64,000 bases of DNA from NCBI GenBank assembly GCA_039565995.1, contig CP154795.1, positions 1,736,001-1,800,000 on the forward strand, read 5' to 3'. The position numbers were made by a program, and so were the translations under genes. This DNA is from Propionibacteriaceae bacterium ZF39. GTDB lineage: Bacteria; Actinomycetota; Actinomycetes; Propionibacteriales; Propionibacteriaceae. Below, in pieces: positions 42,563 through 52,572 of this stretch. Every line of letters starts with the position of its first letter. Within the stretch, counting starts at the first letter, position 1. A model generated the notes under the pieces. It was not told the DNA's origin and did no database searches. It saw only the letters and a list, made by a program, of their open reading frames with translations.

Positions 42563-43215
42563 GCGTCATCGAGGACGTGGCCACCGAACTCGGGCCCGCC
42601 CGCATGTATCTCGCTGTCCCCGAGACCGATCCGGCCCGGATCCTCCTGCTCGGGCACGGGGCCGGGGGTGGGGTGGATGCACCCGACCTCGAGGCCCTCA
42701 CGGCGCTGACCGCCGACGGGACGGCGGTGCTCCGCTTCGAGCAGCCCTGGCGTACGGCCGGGAAGAAGATCGCCCCCGCGCCCGCCCGGCTCGATCAGGG
42801 CTGGCTCGCCGCGCGGGCGTACGTGGCGGAGCGCTGGCCGGGCGTACCCCTCGCCCTTGGCGGGCGCAGCGCCGGCGCCCGGGTCGCCTGCCGCTCGGCA
42901 GCCGCGGATCCGGCGTACGCGGTCGTCGCGCTGTCTTTCCCGCTCCACCCACCGGGCAGACCCGAGTCGAGTCGCGCCGGGGAGTTGCTGGCACCCGATT
43001 GCCCGGTGCTGGTGCTGCAGGGGGAGCGTGATCCGTTCGGTACGCCCGCAGAGGTGACGACCGCCATCCAGGGTTCGGAGCGGTATCGGGTCGTCACCGT
43101 GCCGGGCTGCGCGCACGAGATGAAGCCACCGAAGCGGGCCGTTCCGGACGCGGCCGGCGTGGCCGAACTGCTGGTCACGCAGGTGCGGTCGTTCCTCGCC
43201 CGGCCCACGGAATAG
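42559..43215 (+). CDS. Alpha/beta hydrolase of the KANL3/Tex30-like group
   Basis: A 218-residue protein. [19 protein letters not shown] forms the oxyanion region, [12 protein letters not shown] carries the nucleophile Ser, LQGERDPFG the acid and [11 protein letters not shown] the His. Substrate unknown; the family is often named dienelactone hydrolase-like. Coupled to the SRAP gene. Its stop codon lies within the sigR promoter. Confidence 0.8.
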   Translation: MSVIEDVATELGPARMYLAVPETDPARILLLGHGAGGGVDAPDLEALTALTADGTAVLRFEQPWRTAGKKIAPAPARLDQGWLAARAYVAERWPGVPLALGGRSAGARVACRSAAADPAYAVVALSFPLHPPGRPESSRAGELLAPDCPVLVLQGERDPFGTPAEVTTAIQGSERYRVVTVPGCAHEMKPPKRAVPDAAGVAELLVTQVRSFLARPTE

Positions 43216-43234
43216 TTCGCCGCCACGCGGTGTT
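43209..43234 (+). promoter_or_regulatory. SigR/SigH-type promoter
   Basis: GGAAT (43209-43213) and GTT (43232-43234) are separated by exactly 18 bp, the consensus for SigR of Streptomyces and SigH of mycobacteria. The sigma gene starts about 50 bp downstream, so this is a likely autoregulatory promoter for the redox response. Confidence 0.75.
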
Positions 43235-43286
43235 GGGGGAGGTGATGGTCACCTGTGAATCCCGGTCCCCGGTACTGTCATATGTG

Positions 43287-43970
43287 ATGACGATGCCGAC
43301 GACCGATGCCACCAGCCCGGAGAGTCCCGACCGGGCGCTCGGTGCCGCCGTGAGCGAGCCGAGCGCCGAAGAAGTCGTGGACCTCGACACCGAGACGCCC
43401 GAAGAGCGCGATGCCCGGTTCGAACGCGACGCGCTCGAATACCTGGATCAGCTCTATGGTGCCGCCCTGCGCATGACCCGCAACCCGGCCGACGCCGAGG
43501 ATCTGGTGCAGGAGACGTACGCGAAGGCCTATGGGTCGTTCCATCAGTACGCCCCCGGCACCAACCTCAAGGCCTGGCTCTATCGGATCCTGACGAACAC
43601 CTACATCAACAGCTATCGCAAGGCGCAGCGTTCGCCGAAGCTGGCCGATGGGGAAAACGTGGAGGACTGGCAGCTCGCCCGCGCCGAATCCCACACGTCA
43701 CGCGGTCTGCGGTCGGCCGAGATGGAAGCGCTGGACCGGATGCCGGACTCGGTGGTGACGGACGCGCTGCAGGAGCTCTCGCCCGACTTCCGGCTGGCGG
43801 TCTATCTGGCCGATGTCGAGGGATTCGCCTACAAGGAGATCGCCGAGATCATGGGCACGCCCATCGGCACTGTCATGTCGCGCCTCAACCGCGGGCGCCG
43901 ACAGCTTCGCGAGGCGTTGTCGGACTATGCCCGCGAACACGGGATGATGCGTGAGGAGAAGCTGCCGTGA
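43287..43970 (+). CDS. sigH: ECF sigma factor, SigR/SigH type (thiol-oxidative stress)
   Basis: A 227-residue group-12 ECF sigma factor. Region 2 reads [30 protein letters not shown], with [19 protein letters not shown] after it. Region 4 is [50 protein letters not shown] 50-residue acidic N-terminal extension is present. It directs thioredoxin and mycothiol genes and is inhibited by the anti-sigma factor encoded after it (GTGA overlap). ATG 43287 was chosen; 43293 is possible. Confidence 0.9.
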   Translation: MTMPTTDATSPESPDRALGAAVSEPSAEEVVDLDTETPEERDARFERDALEYLDQLYGAALRMTRNPADAEDLVQETYAKAYGSFHQYAPGTNLKAWLYRILTNTYINSYRKAQRSPKLADGENVEDWQLARAESHTSRGLRSAEMEALDRMPDSVVTDALQELSPDFRLAVYLADVEGFAYKEIAEIMGTPIGTVMSRLNRGRRQLREALSDYAREHGMMREEKLP

Positions 43971-44245
43971 GCGACGACACAGCTGAGGTCCCTCCGGCCC
44001 TGTCGGCCGAGTCCGATTGTTCGCTCATCCTCGAACGGGTGAACGAGTTTCTCGACCACGAGTTGGACGAAGGATCCTGTGATGCGATTCGAGCGCATCT
44101 GGATGCCTGTGAAGACTGCCTGGACGACTATGACGTGCAACAGGCACTGAAACAGCTCGTCAACCGCTGCTGCCGGACGACTCAGGCGCCCCAACAGCTG
44201 CGGATGACGATCGTGACCTCGATCACGCGCTGGCGCGCGGGCTGA
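43967..44245 (+). CDS. rsrA: Redox-sensing zinc anti-sigma factor (RsrA/RshA)
   Basis: A 92-residue protein with the ZAS motif His44-x3-Cys48-x2-Cys51 (HLDACEDC) plus Cys18 (SDC) and a C-terminal CC pair. In this family zinc keeps the protein bound to the sigma factor; oxidation forms a disulfide, releases zinc and frees the sigma factor. Coupled to sigH by a 4-bp overlap. Confidence 0.9.
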   Translation: MSDDTAEVPPALSAESDCSLILERVNEFLDHELDEGSCDAIRAHLDACEDCLDDYDVQQALKQLVNRCCRTTQAPQQLRMTIVTSITRWRAG

Positions 44246-44315
44246 GCCTCCGGAGTCCCGGAGTCGGGTCTGCCCAGCGTTGATTGGGTTGGCTCACCCT
44301 TGGGGAGCCCCACGA

Positions 44316-44390
44316 TCACGCGTTGGGACGCTTGCCGTGGTTGGCGCCCTTCTTGCGGCGGGCGCGGCGCTTGCGACCGGTCTTGCCCAT
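44316..44390 (-). CDS. 50S ribosomal protein bL37
   Basis: Only 24 residues, highly basic: MGKTGRKRRARRKKGANHGK then RPNA. The end ANHGKRPNA and the position between the SigH/RshA pair and PdtaS match actinobacterial bL37. A strong ribosome site (GGAGGAGG) precedes ATG 44390. Many gene finders would miss it. Confidence 0.8.
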   Translation of the reverse strand: MGKTGRKRRARRKKGANHGKRPNA

Positions 44391-44543
44391 GCTTGCCTCC
44401 TCCGTGGTGCGAAACTGCGAGTTCATCGATCGATGACCGACGCACGAGTCTAGTCGCCAGGGCCCCGGTCCACGCAACTCTCCAGAGTCGACGAAGCGAG
44501 GGAGCACAGAGCGACCGTTCCCGTCGCGGAGCGACGGCATGTA

Positions 44544-44556
44544 TACAGTGGCGCCC
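44544..44556 (+). promoter_or_regulatory. -10 box for leaderless pdtaS transcript
   Basis: TATACAGT includes TACAGT at 44544-44549, 7 nt before ATG 44557; no ribosome site. Confidence 0.5.
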
Positions 44557-46059
44557 ATGCAACTGATGAATCAGTTGATGCGCGACCACGCCGACATCAG
44601 CGACGATGACGAGGTCTTCCTCTTTCGCCTGGTCAATGAGTGGCATCTGATCGCTGATCTGTCCTTTTCGGATCTGGTGTTGTGGGTGCCGTCCCATGAC
44701 CCCGACATCTTCTGGGCGGTGGCCCAGATCCGCCCGACAACGGGCCCGACGGCGTTGGAGGACGACGTCGCGGGCGATTCGGTGGGTTATCAGCCGGAGC
44801 ACGGCGTCCCGGAGGCGTACCTGTCGGGGGAGATGGTCGAGACCTCCGAGAACAAGCTCCAGGCGGGCGTACCCGTCGATGTGCACGCGATCCCGATCAA
44901 GCGGTGCGGACGGGTGATCGCGGTGGTCGAGCGACATACGAACCGGATGGGCGTGCGGGCGCCGGGATCGCTCGAGGACACGTACCTCGAGATCGCCGAA
45001 ACCCTGACGGGCATGCTGGGTCGGGGGGAGTTTCCGCTGCCGGGTACGCCGAGTGACCCGGTGGTGAGCCCACGCGTGGGTGACGGTCTGATTCGCCTCG
45101 ATGAGCACCTCAACGTGATGTACGCCACGCCCAATGCGGTGACGGCCTACCGGCGGATGGGCCTCGCTGCGGACCTGGAGGACGAGAACCTCCCGCTGAT
45201 CACGCGTTCGCTGCAGGTTCCGGTCACGTGGGACCAGGAGGGTCCCGATCCGCTCGACGAGGCGTTCGGGCGGGGTGAGGCGACCGAGATCGATGTGGCC
45301 GTGGGCATGATCTCGATCAGGCTGCGGATCCTGCCGCTGATGTGCGGTGACCGGGGTCGCGTCGGTGTCGTGGTCCTGTGCCGGGACGTCACCGAGCTCT
45401 CGAAGCGGGAACGCCAGCTGGTCACGAAGGATGCCACGATCCGGGAGATCCATCACCGGGTCAAGAACAACCTCCAGACCGTCGCGGCGCTCCTGCGGAT
45501 GCAGGCCAGGCGGATCGGGTCGCCCGAGGCGCGTGCCGCGCTGACCGAGGCGGTGTCCCGGGTGGCGGCCATCGCTGTCGTGCACGAGACGCTGTCGCAG
45601 GCCTATGACGAGGTCGTCGAGTTCGACGAGGTGGCCGATCGGGTGCTCAAGATGGTGGGCGGCCTGGCGCTGACCCGTGGTGACCGCGTGACGGCCCGAC
45701 GGGAGGGCACCTTCGGCCTGATCCCGGCGGACGTGGCGACGAACCTTTCCCTGGTGGTCACCGAGTTGTGCCAGAACGCCATGGAGCACGGGTTGGCGGA
45801 GGCGCGCCAAGGCTTGGTGCGTGTCCTGCCGCAGACCACCAACGGGCAGCTGACGGTCGAGGTGATCGACGACGGCGCCGGTCTTCCGGCCGGCTTCGCC
45901 CTCGAGACCAATCGCAGCCTGGGCCTCAGCATCGTGGCGACCCTGATGGCCGATCTGGGTGGCACGTTCGAGCTGGCCAACAATGCGTCCGGCAAAGGGG
46001 CCCGGGCGATGATCACGCTGCCGGTGGCGGATGTGTATCGACCGAGTCTGGACAGTTGA
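44557..46059 (+). CDS. pdtaS: Sensor histidine kinase PdtaS
   Basis: A 500-residue soluble kinase. An N-terminal GAF-like domain (LSFSDLVLWVPSHDPDIFWAVAQ...PIKRCGRVIAVVERHTN) and a PAS domain (about 170-280) precede a HisKA_2 domain, REIHHRVKNNLQTVAALLRMQARR, with the phospho-acceptor His near residue 299. The HATPase domain has NLSLVVTELCQNAMEHG, VIDDGAGLP and LGLSIVATLMADLGG. PdtaS phosphorylates PdtaR, an ANTAR RNA-binding antiterminator, not found here. In mycobacteria it senses copper, nitric oxide and cyclic-di-GMP. Confidence 0.9.
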   Translation: MQLMNQLMRDHADISDDDEVFLFRLVNEWHLIADLSFSDLVLWVPSHDPDIFWAVAQIRPTTGPTALEDDVAGDSVGYQPEHGVPEAYLSGEMVETSENKLQAGVPVDVHAIPIKRCGRVIAVVERHTNRMGVRAPGSLEDTYLEIAETLTGMLGRGEFPLPGTPSDPVVSPRVGDGLIRLDEHLNVMYATPNAVTAYRRMGLAADLEDENLPLITRSLQVPVTWDQEGPDPLDEAFGRGEATEIDVAVGMISIRLRILPLMCGDRGRVGVVVLCRDVTELSKRERQLVTKDATIREIHHRVKNNLQTVAALLRMQARRIGSPEARAALTEAVSRVAAIAVVHETLSQAYDEVVEFDEVADRVLKMVGGLALTRGDRVTARREGTFGLIPADVATNLSLVVTELCQNAMEHGLAEARQGLVRVLPQTTNGQLTVEVIDDGAGLPAGFALETNRSLGLSIVATLMADLGGTFELANNASGKGARAMITLPVADVYRPSLDS

Positions 46060-46080
46060 CCAGCGTGAGGGCCGAAAAAT

Positions 46081-46104
46081 CCCGGATGGGGGATCCCATC
46101 CGGG
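46081..46104. terminator. Terminator between pdtaS and whiB1
   Basis: CCCGGATGGG (46081-46090), loop GGAT, CCCATCCGGG (46095-46104). On the minus strand it is followed by ATTTTT, so it ends whiB1 transcripts. Confidence 0.8.
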
Positions 46105-46138
46105 TCGTCCTCGGGCCCGGCAACCGGGCGGGTGCAGC

Positions 46139-46390
46139 TCAGGCGGTGCGAATGCGCGAGCGCGCCGCTCGCCGCTTCATGGCGCGCCGCTCGTCTTCCG
46201 AGAGGCCGCCCCACACTCCGTGATCCTGGCCGGCTTCGAGAGCCCATTGCAGGCAGGCTTCGCGCACTTCGCAGCGCTTGCAGACCTGCTTGGCCTCCTC
46301 AATCTGCAGCAGCGCGGGGCCGGTGTTTCCGATCGGGAAGAAGAGCTCGGGATCCTCATCCAGACAGGCTGCCTCGTGGCGCCAATCCAT
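46139..46390 (-). CDS. whiB1: WhiB1 iron-sulfur transcription factor
   Basis: An 83-residue Wbl protein. Cys9, Cys37, Cys40 and Cys46 are at the positions known in mycobacterial WhiB1; the GVWGGLSEDERRAMKRR turn and basic tail follow. MDWRH...DEDPELFFPIGN is the WhiB1 start. WhiB1 is an essential NO-sensitive partner of sigma-A. I chose ATG 46390 from the family; ATG 46402 would add four residues. Opposite pdtaS, as in mycobacteria. Confidence 0.9.
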   Translation of the reverse strand: MDWRHEAACLDEDPELFFPIGNTGPALLQIEEAKQVCKRCEVREACLQWALEAGQDHGVWGGLSEDERRAMKRRAARSRIRTA

Positions 46391-46512
46391 TCCGTAGGCC
46401 ATCCTTCGAACTAGGTGGGTGTCCGGTCTCCGGTCGCGGCGCTGCGGGGAAGCCAGTTGCCCTTGAATTTCTGACTCACCAAGACTGGCAAGTAATGACC
46501 GCGAATACAAGA

Positions 46513-46536
46513 GATGACCCTTGTCATCTTTGACAA
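46513..46536. promoter_or_regulatory. Overlapping palindromes upstream of whiB1
   Basis: GATGAC CCTT GTCATC (46513-46528) overlaps TGTCA TCTT TGACA (46523-46536), about 125 bp before the whiB1 start and 85 bp before the divergent membrane gene. It is a candidate operator for either gene. Confidence 0.45.
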
Positions 46537-46607
46537 TCCCGTTGTGGCAACGGAAATCACGTGTTTCATCATGCCGTTGTGCGGCACGGGCCTCTTGTGG
46601 GACAGGC

Positions 46608-46620
46608 TAGATTTGCCTCC
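46608..46620 (+). promoter_or_regulatory. -10 box for leaderless transcript
   Basis: TAGATT (46608-46613) lies 7 nt before GTG 46621; no ribosome site. Confidence 0.45.
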
Positions 46621-47034
46621 GTGCCCCAGCCCTCGCCCGAAACCCCACGCCCCCGGACCGTGCCGACCCCGGTTCGCGTCGCGGCCGCTCTCCTCGCGGT
46701 GATCGCGCTGACCTCAGCGGTGCTGGGCATCCTGGAGGCGTTCAACGTCCGCTCCAACCGCATGGTCATGGGCGTGGGGGCCACGATCCTGCTCCTGGCC
46801 TACGCCGCCGCGCTGGCGGTGGTGATCCGAGGACTGCTGCGGCTGCGCGGGTGGAGTCGCGGCCCGGCCGTGGCGACCCAGGTGGTGCAGCTTCCGGTGG
46901 CCTATTCGTTCCTGGGCGGTGGCACGACCTGGATCGGCGTGCTCCTGGCGGCCATTTCGCTGACCGTGATCGTCTGCCTGGTGCTGCCCAGTTCGACCCG
47001 GGCCCTCGTGCCGCACCTGCTGACCAAGGACTGA
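46621..47034 (+). CDS. Small four-helix membrane protein
   Basis: A 137-residue protein with a Pro-rich N-terminus and four hydrophobic segments ([78 protein letters not shown]). Similar actinobacterial membrane proteins are annotated as hypothetical. Convergent with the amino-acid ABC genes. Confidence 0.7.
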   Translation: MPQPSPETPRPRTVPTPVRVAAALLAVIALTSAVLGILEAFNVRSNRMVMGVGATILLLAYAAALAVVIRGLLRLRGWSRGPAVATQVVQLPVAYSFLGGGTTWIGVLLAAISLTVIVCLVLPSSTRALVPHLLTKD

Positions 47035-47050
47035 CCGGGCTCCGACCGGA

Positions 47051-47922
<872 letters not shown>

Positions 47923-47926
<4 letters not shown>

Positions 47927-48906
47927 TGGTCGGTCCTCATCGTGATGCGCTGGCCCTTTTCGTGGGCCGACGTGCCGAAGCCCTTGCCGAAGTGCCGCTC
48001 CAGCCACCCCTGGGCGATCATCAGGATGCTGGTGGCCGCCAGGTAGTAGATGGTGGCGGAGATCAGCACCGGGAAGGTCTGATAGGTCCGCGAGCCGATG
48101 GCCTTGAGCTGGAAGAACAGCTCGGTCGACAGGGGGATGGCGATCAACAGGGAGGTGTCCTTGAGCATGGCGATCGTCTCGTTGCCCGTCGGGGGCACGA
48201 TGACGCGCATCGCCTGCGGCAGCACGACGCGCAGCATGGTCTTGCCCGGGCTCATACCGAGCGCCTCGGCGGCCTCCGACTGCCCCTTGTCGACGCTGAG
48301 GATGCCGGCCCGGGCGATCTCGGCCATATAGGCCGACTCCGAGGCCGCCATGCCGATGACGGCACCCACGAGGCCCGCGAAGATCTGATTGGCATCCAGG
48401 GTCAGGAAGCGCCACGTGGTGTCGGTCGGAAGTCCGAGCCACTCGATGATCTTCCAGTCGAACGGGACACCGAAGGCGATGCCCTCCTGGAAGACGATGC
48501 CGAGCGCACCCATGATCGTAAGGAGCACATAGCGCGGGATGGCCCGGAAGAACCACGTATAGATCCACGACACCGTCTTGAGGATCGGATTGTCGGAAAG
48601 GCGCATCACCGCGAGCACCACGCCCCCGGTGACGCCCAGGATCATGCTGAGCACCGTGACGAGCAGGGTGCCCTTGATGAATCCCTCGATGACCGGCGCC
48701 TGGTTCATGGCCTCCGCCACGAACGGCCAGTTGAACGCCGGGTTGAACACCAGCATGTGGATGAACATCGCCACCAGCACGGCGATGACGGCGACAGCGA
48801 CCCAGCGCCAGGGATGGCGGACCGGGACGGCGTCGATGCGGCCGGGCCGGTCGGCGGACCCCGTGGGGTCCGCCGACGTGCCGGTGTTGCTCGGGGATTC
48901 AGTCAT
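47923..48906 (-). CDS. Polar amino-acid ABC importer, permease
   Basis: A 327-residue permease of the HisM/GlnP type, longer than usual because of a 40-residue hydrophilic N-terminus (Thr/Asp/Pro-rich). The helices include [19 protein letters not shown] and [19 protein letters not shown]. The segment [11 protein letters not shown] matches the family RGTP position, with Ile-Pro in place of Thr-Pro. The EAA loop is [26 protein letters not shown]. Located between the binding protein and the ATPase genes of one operon. Confidence 0.88.
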
Positions 48907-48925
48907 GATTCTCGGGTACGCCGGG

Positions 48926-49828
48926 TCAGCCGGCGGTCGGGTTGACCTCGAACTTGTCGATCCCGCCCTGCTCGGTGCCCCACTTCTCGAGGACCTTGTC
49001 ATAGGTGCCGTCGGCCTTGAGCTGGGTCAGGGCCTCGGCGATGGCGGCACCGAACTCGGCCTGATCCTTGGGCAGGACGAAGCCGTAGGGCGCGGCGTCA
49101 TAGATGTCGCCGAGGGTCTCCAGCTTGTCGCCGGACTGCTTGACGGCGTACGCCACGATGGGGGAGTCGGCCAGCATCGCATCCGCGCGACCGGAGACGA
49201 CCGCTGCGGTGGCCTGGTCCTGGCCCTCGAACTGCAGGACATTGATCTTGTTGTCGCCGCACTTCTCCTGGCGCACGGGGAGGTCGTCCTCGTCCTGCAC
49301 GGTGCCGGTCTGGACGGCGATGGTCATGCCACAGGCGTTCTCGGGGTCGATGTTCTTCGGGTTGCCCTTGGCCGTGGCCCACTGCGTACCCGCATTGAGG
49401 TAGCTGACCATGGTCACCTGCTCCATGCGCTTGGCATTGATGGTGAAGGAGGAGACGCCGGCGTCGTACTTCTTGCCCTGAACGCCGGTGATGATCGTGT
49501 CGAAGCTCGAGGGCTGCCACTCGGCGGTCACGCCGAACTTGGCTGCGACTGCGTTGAACATGTCAACGTCGGCACCGATCACGGTCTTGCCGTCGGTGTC
49601 GAGGAACTCGTTGGGCGCATAGGAGGCGTCGGTGCCGACGATGATCTTCTTGGATTCGGCGATGTTGGCCGGGAGCTTGGCGACCAGTGCGGGATCGGCC
49701 GCCACCGACGGGACGGGCGCTCCGGCGGTCGGCGCGCTGGACGTGCCCAGCGAGTCGGAGCCACAGGCGCTCAGCACGAGCGTGGCGATGGACAAAGAGG
49801 CAGCGAGAGCCAGAGTGCGAGACTTCAT
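48926..49828 (-). CDS. Polar amino-acid ABC importer, binding lipoprotein
   Basis: A 300-residue lipoprotein with signal peptide and lipobox LVLSAC (about 17-22). The SBP_bac_3 domain contains IVGTDASYAPNEFLD, IGADVDMFNAVAAKFGV, FDTIITGVQGKKYDAGVSSFTI and YGFVLPKDQAEF. It collects an amino acid, probably polar, for the permease and ATPase downstream. First gene of the operon; ribosome site AGGGGAAA. Confidence 0.9.
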   Translation of the reverse strand: MKSRTLALAASLSIATLVLSACGSDSLGTSSAPTAGAPVPSVAADPALVAKLPANIAESKKIIVGTDASYAPNEFLDTDGKTVIGADVDMFNAVAAKFGVTAEWQPSSFDTIITGVQGKKYDAGVSSFTINAKRMEQVTMVSYLNAGTQWATAKGNPKNIDPENACGMTIAVQTGTVQDEDDLPVRQEKCGDNKINVLQFEGQDQATAAVVSGRADAMLADSPIVAYAVKQSGDKLETLGDIYDAAPYGFVLPKDQAEFGAAIAEALTQLKADGTYDKVLEKWGTEQGGIDKFEVNPTAG

Positions 49829-50317
49829 TGTTTCCCCTAGGACGTGGACTAGGCGAAGATACTGCCCGTCCGATCCCTGAATGGCGAGATGGAACACGTA
49901 ATTGTTGCGAATCTGCGGCCGGGCGGTGGGTCAGGAGGCCGTGCACTGGGGTGGTCGCACCGAGCCGCGGGTGACCTTGTCTCGGGTTTGGCGGTGCTGA
50001 GGCGGCCCATGGAATTGTTGGATGGGCTGGTGCTGGTGTTTGGCGATGCCTCGTGGATTGTTGGCTGGAACTCAATGAAAGCGGCAAAACAGGCGATTAT
50101 CAGTGGGTGATTCCGATGAATGACGCAAGCAGACTGATGCGGGTCGATGGGCGGGCGATTTTGCTCTTTGCTTCGCTCGGCGATGACGAAATGGCTGCAG
50201 CCATGACGGGCTGGCGAGAGGCAGGCCTCACGGTCCGCTGCGTCCGCGGCGTCAAGATGCGGGGCTTCGCGGGCTTGATGGACGAGTTTGCCGCCGCACT
50301 TCAGTTCCCCTATTACT

Positions 50318-51751
50318 GGCTCATCACAATCCAGGGTGTAGGGGTTGTTTGAGTTCGTTGGCGCGTCGGTGAGTGGATAGGGGTCGAGGTCTCCCGAAGA
50401 TGAAGGTTCTCACACGCCTCATCGGGAAGACCTCGACATGTCTGACGTTACCTTCACCGCCCCGGATCTGACCACGTTCACGGGCCTGGACGAGCTCGGT
50501 TTGGAGGTCACTGGCCAGTGGCTGGAGCCGGAGCGGGCGGTGCTGGCGTGTCGGGTGGTCGAGCCGGATGAGTGGTGCCGTCGCTGCGGTTGTCAGGGCA
50601 TCCCCCGTGACACGGTCACCCGGCGGTTGGCCCACGAGCCGTTCGGGTGGCGCCCCACGACGTTGCTGGTCACGATCCGTCGCTACCGGTGCACCGGCTG
50701 CGGCCACGTGTGGCGCCAAGACACCACCAAGGCCGCCGCACCGCGGGCGAAGATCTCTCGCAGCGGGCTGAGATGGGCGCTGGTCGGCCTCGTCTGCCAG
50801 CACCTCTCGATGGCGCGGATCGCGGAGGGGCTGGCGGTGTCGTGGAACACCGCGAACGACGCCGTCCTGGCCGAAGGCCGCCAGCAGCTGATCGACGATC
50901 CGCACCGCCTCGACGGCGTCCGCGTGGTCGGCGTCGACGAGCACTGCTGGCGCCACACCCGCCGCGGGGACAAGTTCGTCACGGTCATCATCGATCTCAC
51001 CCCGGTCCGTGACGGCACCGGGGCGGCGCGGCTGCTCGACATGATCGACGGACGATCGAAGCAGGCGTTCAAGACGTGGCTGGCCGACCGGGACCAGGCC
51101 TGGCGCGACGCGATCGAGGTGGTGGCCATGGATGGCTTCAGCGGTTTCAAGACCGCCACCACCGAAGAACTCCCCGACGCCACCACGGTGATGGATCCCT
51201 TTCATGTCGTGCGGTTGGCGGGAGAGGCGCTGGACCAGTGCCGGCGCCGGGTCCAGCAGCGGCTGCACGGTCGCCGCGGCCGCAAGAACGATCCGCTGTA
51301 TCGGGCCCGACGCACGCTGCACACCGGAGCCGATCTGCTCACCGATCGACAGCAGACCCGGCTCGAGGCGCTGTTCGCGGGCGATGAGCATGTCGAGGTC
51401 GAGGCCACCTGGGGGATCTATCAACGGATGATCGCCGCCTACCGAGAGCCCGATCGCGCGAAGGGTCGGGTGCTGATGCAGCAGCTGATCGACAGCATCA
51501 GCGCTGGTGTTCCGGGCGCCCTGACCGAGGTCATCAGCTTGGGCCGGACACTGAAGAAGCGAGCCGAGGACGTGCTCGCCTACTTCGCTTGGCCCGGCAC
51601 CTCCAACGGACCCACTGAAGCGCTGAATGGTCGCTTGGAGCATCTGCGCGGACTGGCCCTGGGGTTCCGCAATCTCACCCACTACATCGCCCGAGCCCTT
51701 CTGGAAACCGGAGGATTCAGGCCACGACTACACCCTGGATTGTGATGAGCC
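50318..51751 (+). mobile_element. ISL3-family insertion sequence
   Basis: 1434 bp. Perfect 24-bp terminal inverted repeats start GGCTCATCACAATCCAGG on the left and end in the inverse on the right. The 8-bp target duplication CTATTACT is at 50310-50317 and 51752-51759. The size and 8-bp duplication are typical of ISL3. One transposase gene with an intact frame, so the element may be active. Confidence 0.92.
50438..51745 (+). CDS. ISL3-family transposase
   Basis: A 435-residue transposase. A zinc-finger N-terminus (WCRRCGCQ, RYRCTGCGHVW) and a helix-turn-helix (LSMARIAEGLAVSWNTANDAVL) precede the DDE core: VVGVDEHCWRHTRRGDKFVTVIIDL for the first Asp, AMDGFSGFKTA and VMDPFHVVRL for the second, with LEHLRGLALGFRNLTHYIARAL near the end. 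The stop codon falls inside the right inverted repeat. Confidence 0.92.
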   Translation: MSDVTFTAPDLTTFTGLDELGLEVTGQWLEPERAVLACRVVEPDEWCRRCGCQGIPRDTVTRRLAHEPFGWRPTTLLVTIRRYRCTGCGHVWRQDTTKAAAPRAKISRSGLRWALVGLVCQHLSMARIAEGLAVSWNTANDAVLAEGRQQLIDDPHRLDGVRVVGVDEHCWRHTRRGDKFVTVIIDLTPVRDGTGAARLLDMIDGRSKQAFKTWLADRDQAWRDAIEVVAMDGFSGFKTATTEELPDATTVMDPFHVVRLAGEALDQCRRRVQQRLHGRRGRKNDPLYRARRTLHTGADLLTDRQQTRLEALFAGDEHVEVEATWGIYQRMIAAYREPDRAKGRVLMQQLIDSISAGVPGALTEVISLGRTLKKRAEDVLAYFAWPGTSNGPTEALNGRLEHLRGLALGFRNLTHYIARALLETGGFRPRLHPGL

Positions 51752-52169
51752 CTATTACTTCGGCGAGAACTGGTCGGCATTCCAAGAGTGCGTGGGAGAC
51801 ATGGACTGGCTCTCACCGGGGAAAGGCCTCGTGATTGTCGTGACTGGAGCTGGTTCGGTTTTGGCTGACGCACCTCTTGCCGGTCTCAGAACGCTTGTTC
51901 AGACCTTTTTGGCAGCTGCAGGCATCTATGCCAAGCCTGTGACGGACGGTGAATGGTGGGATCGACCAGCTATCCCCTTCCACGTGGTTCTCCAAGTGGA
52001 GGATGGTTGCTCGAGGGCGATGGACAGGTGGCGTGCTGCCGGAGCAGAGGGAGAGTCACTTTAGCCGCGTTGTGCGGTTCCTATGGCCTGATCAAGCTTT
52101 CGGTCTTTGGAGCGAGGAAGACGCGCACCCTGCGATGATGGTTGGGCATCGTACCTCTATTGGAGGATC

Positions 52170-52466
52170 ATGGGCAGAAACGAACTGATCAATCAGGCGA
52201 GCACTCTTGCTGTTTCTCTCCGAATGGGCGAGGGCATTGACTTGGTAGCGCTGCGCCGGTTCCGCAGCGAATTGGCCAAAGCGTCGAGCCGCTGGAATGA
52301 CGCTGGTCAGGTCAGCCGGTCGGAGGCGGCGGTATTGGTTGAGTTCTTTCCTGCACTTTATGGGTGCGTTCCCTTATATCCTGAAGATGTAGCACGTGAA
52401 GTAGCTGAACTGTGTGAGTGCCTGCTGAATGAGGTGCTGAGCGCACTTGCCGAACCGGAGAACTAG
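52170..52466 (+). CDS. Orphan small protein, possibly immunity-like
   Basis: A 98-residue acidic helical protein (RFRSELAKASSRWNDAGQVSRSEAAVLVEFFPALYG). Ribosome site TGGAGG precedes ATG 52170. No family recognised. It directly follows the broken barstar gene in the same direction, and small acidic proteins beside barstars are often immunity proteins from toxin clusters; that link is inferred from position only. Confidence 0.55.
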   Translation: MGRNELINQASTLAVSLRMGEGIDLVALRRFRSELAKASSRWNDAGQVSRSEAAVLVEFFPALYGCVPLYPEDVAREVAELCECLLNEVLSALAEPEN

Positions 52467-52560
52467 GGCGTATTGCGCTGGAGATCACGCCATCTCCGTG
52501 AGTGTGCCGATCCGGGAGGGCGTGTTTCCGTGCGGGACCTTGCTCTCCATCGTTGTTGGC

Positions 52561-52572
52561 TAGGGTCGGCAT
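52561..52572 (+). promoter_or_regulatory. -10 box for leaderless tetR transcript
   Basis: TAGGGT (52561-52566) lies 6 nt before GTG 52573; no ribosome site. Confidence 0.45.

Larger units (their letters stand above)
50053..52064 (+). pseudogene. Barstar-type immunity gene interrupted by an ISL3-family element
   Basis: The left part (50053-50317) encodes MNDASRLMRVDGRAILLF and RGVKMRGFAGLMDEFAAALQFP; the right part (from 51752) resumes in frame with YYFGENWSAFQECVGDMDWL. Removing the IS and one target repeat joins FPYYFGENWSAFQE, the barstar core. Restored length is about 190 residues, starting at GTG 50053 or ATG 50116. Barstars bind and block barnase-type RNases. No barnase gene is seen nearby, so it is an orphan antidote. 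The right half ends with a stop at 52064. Codons look intact apart from the insertion, so the hit is recent. Confidence 0.85.

Noticed and set aside
49829-50110. A short plus-strand frame before barstar (ending MKAAKQAIISG)
   Set aside because: No ribosome site or family signal, and it overlaps the barstar start in another frame; may be a remnant but cannot be supported.
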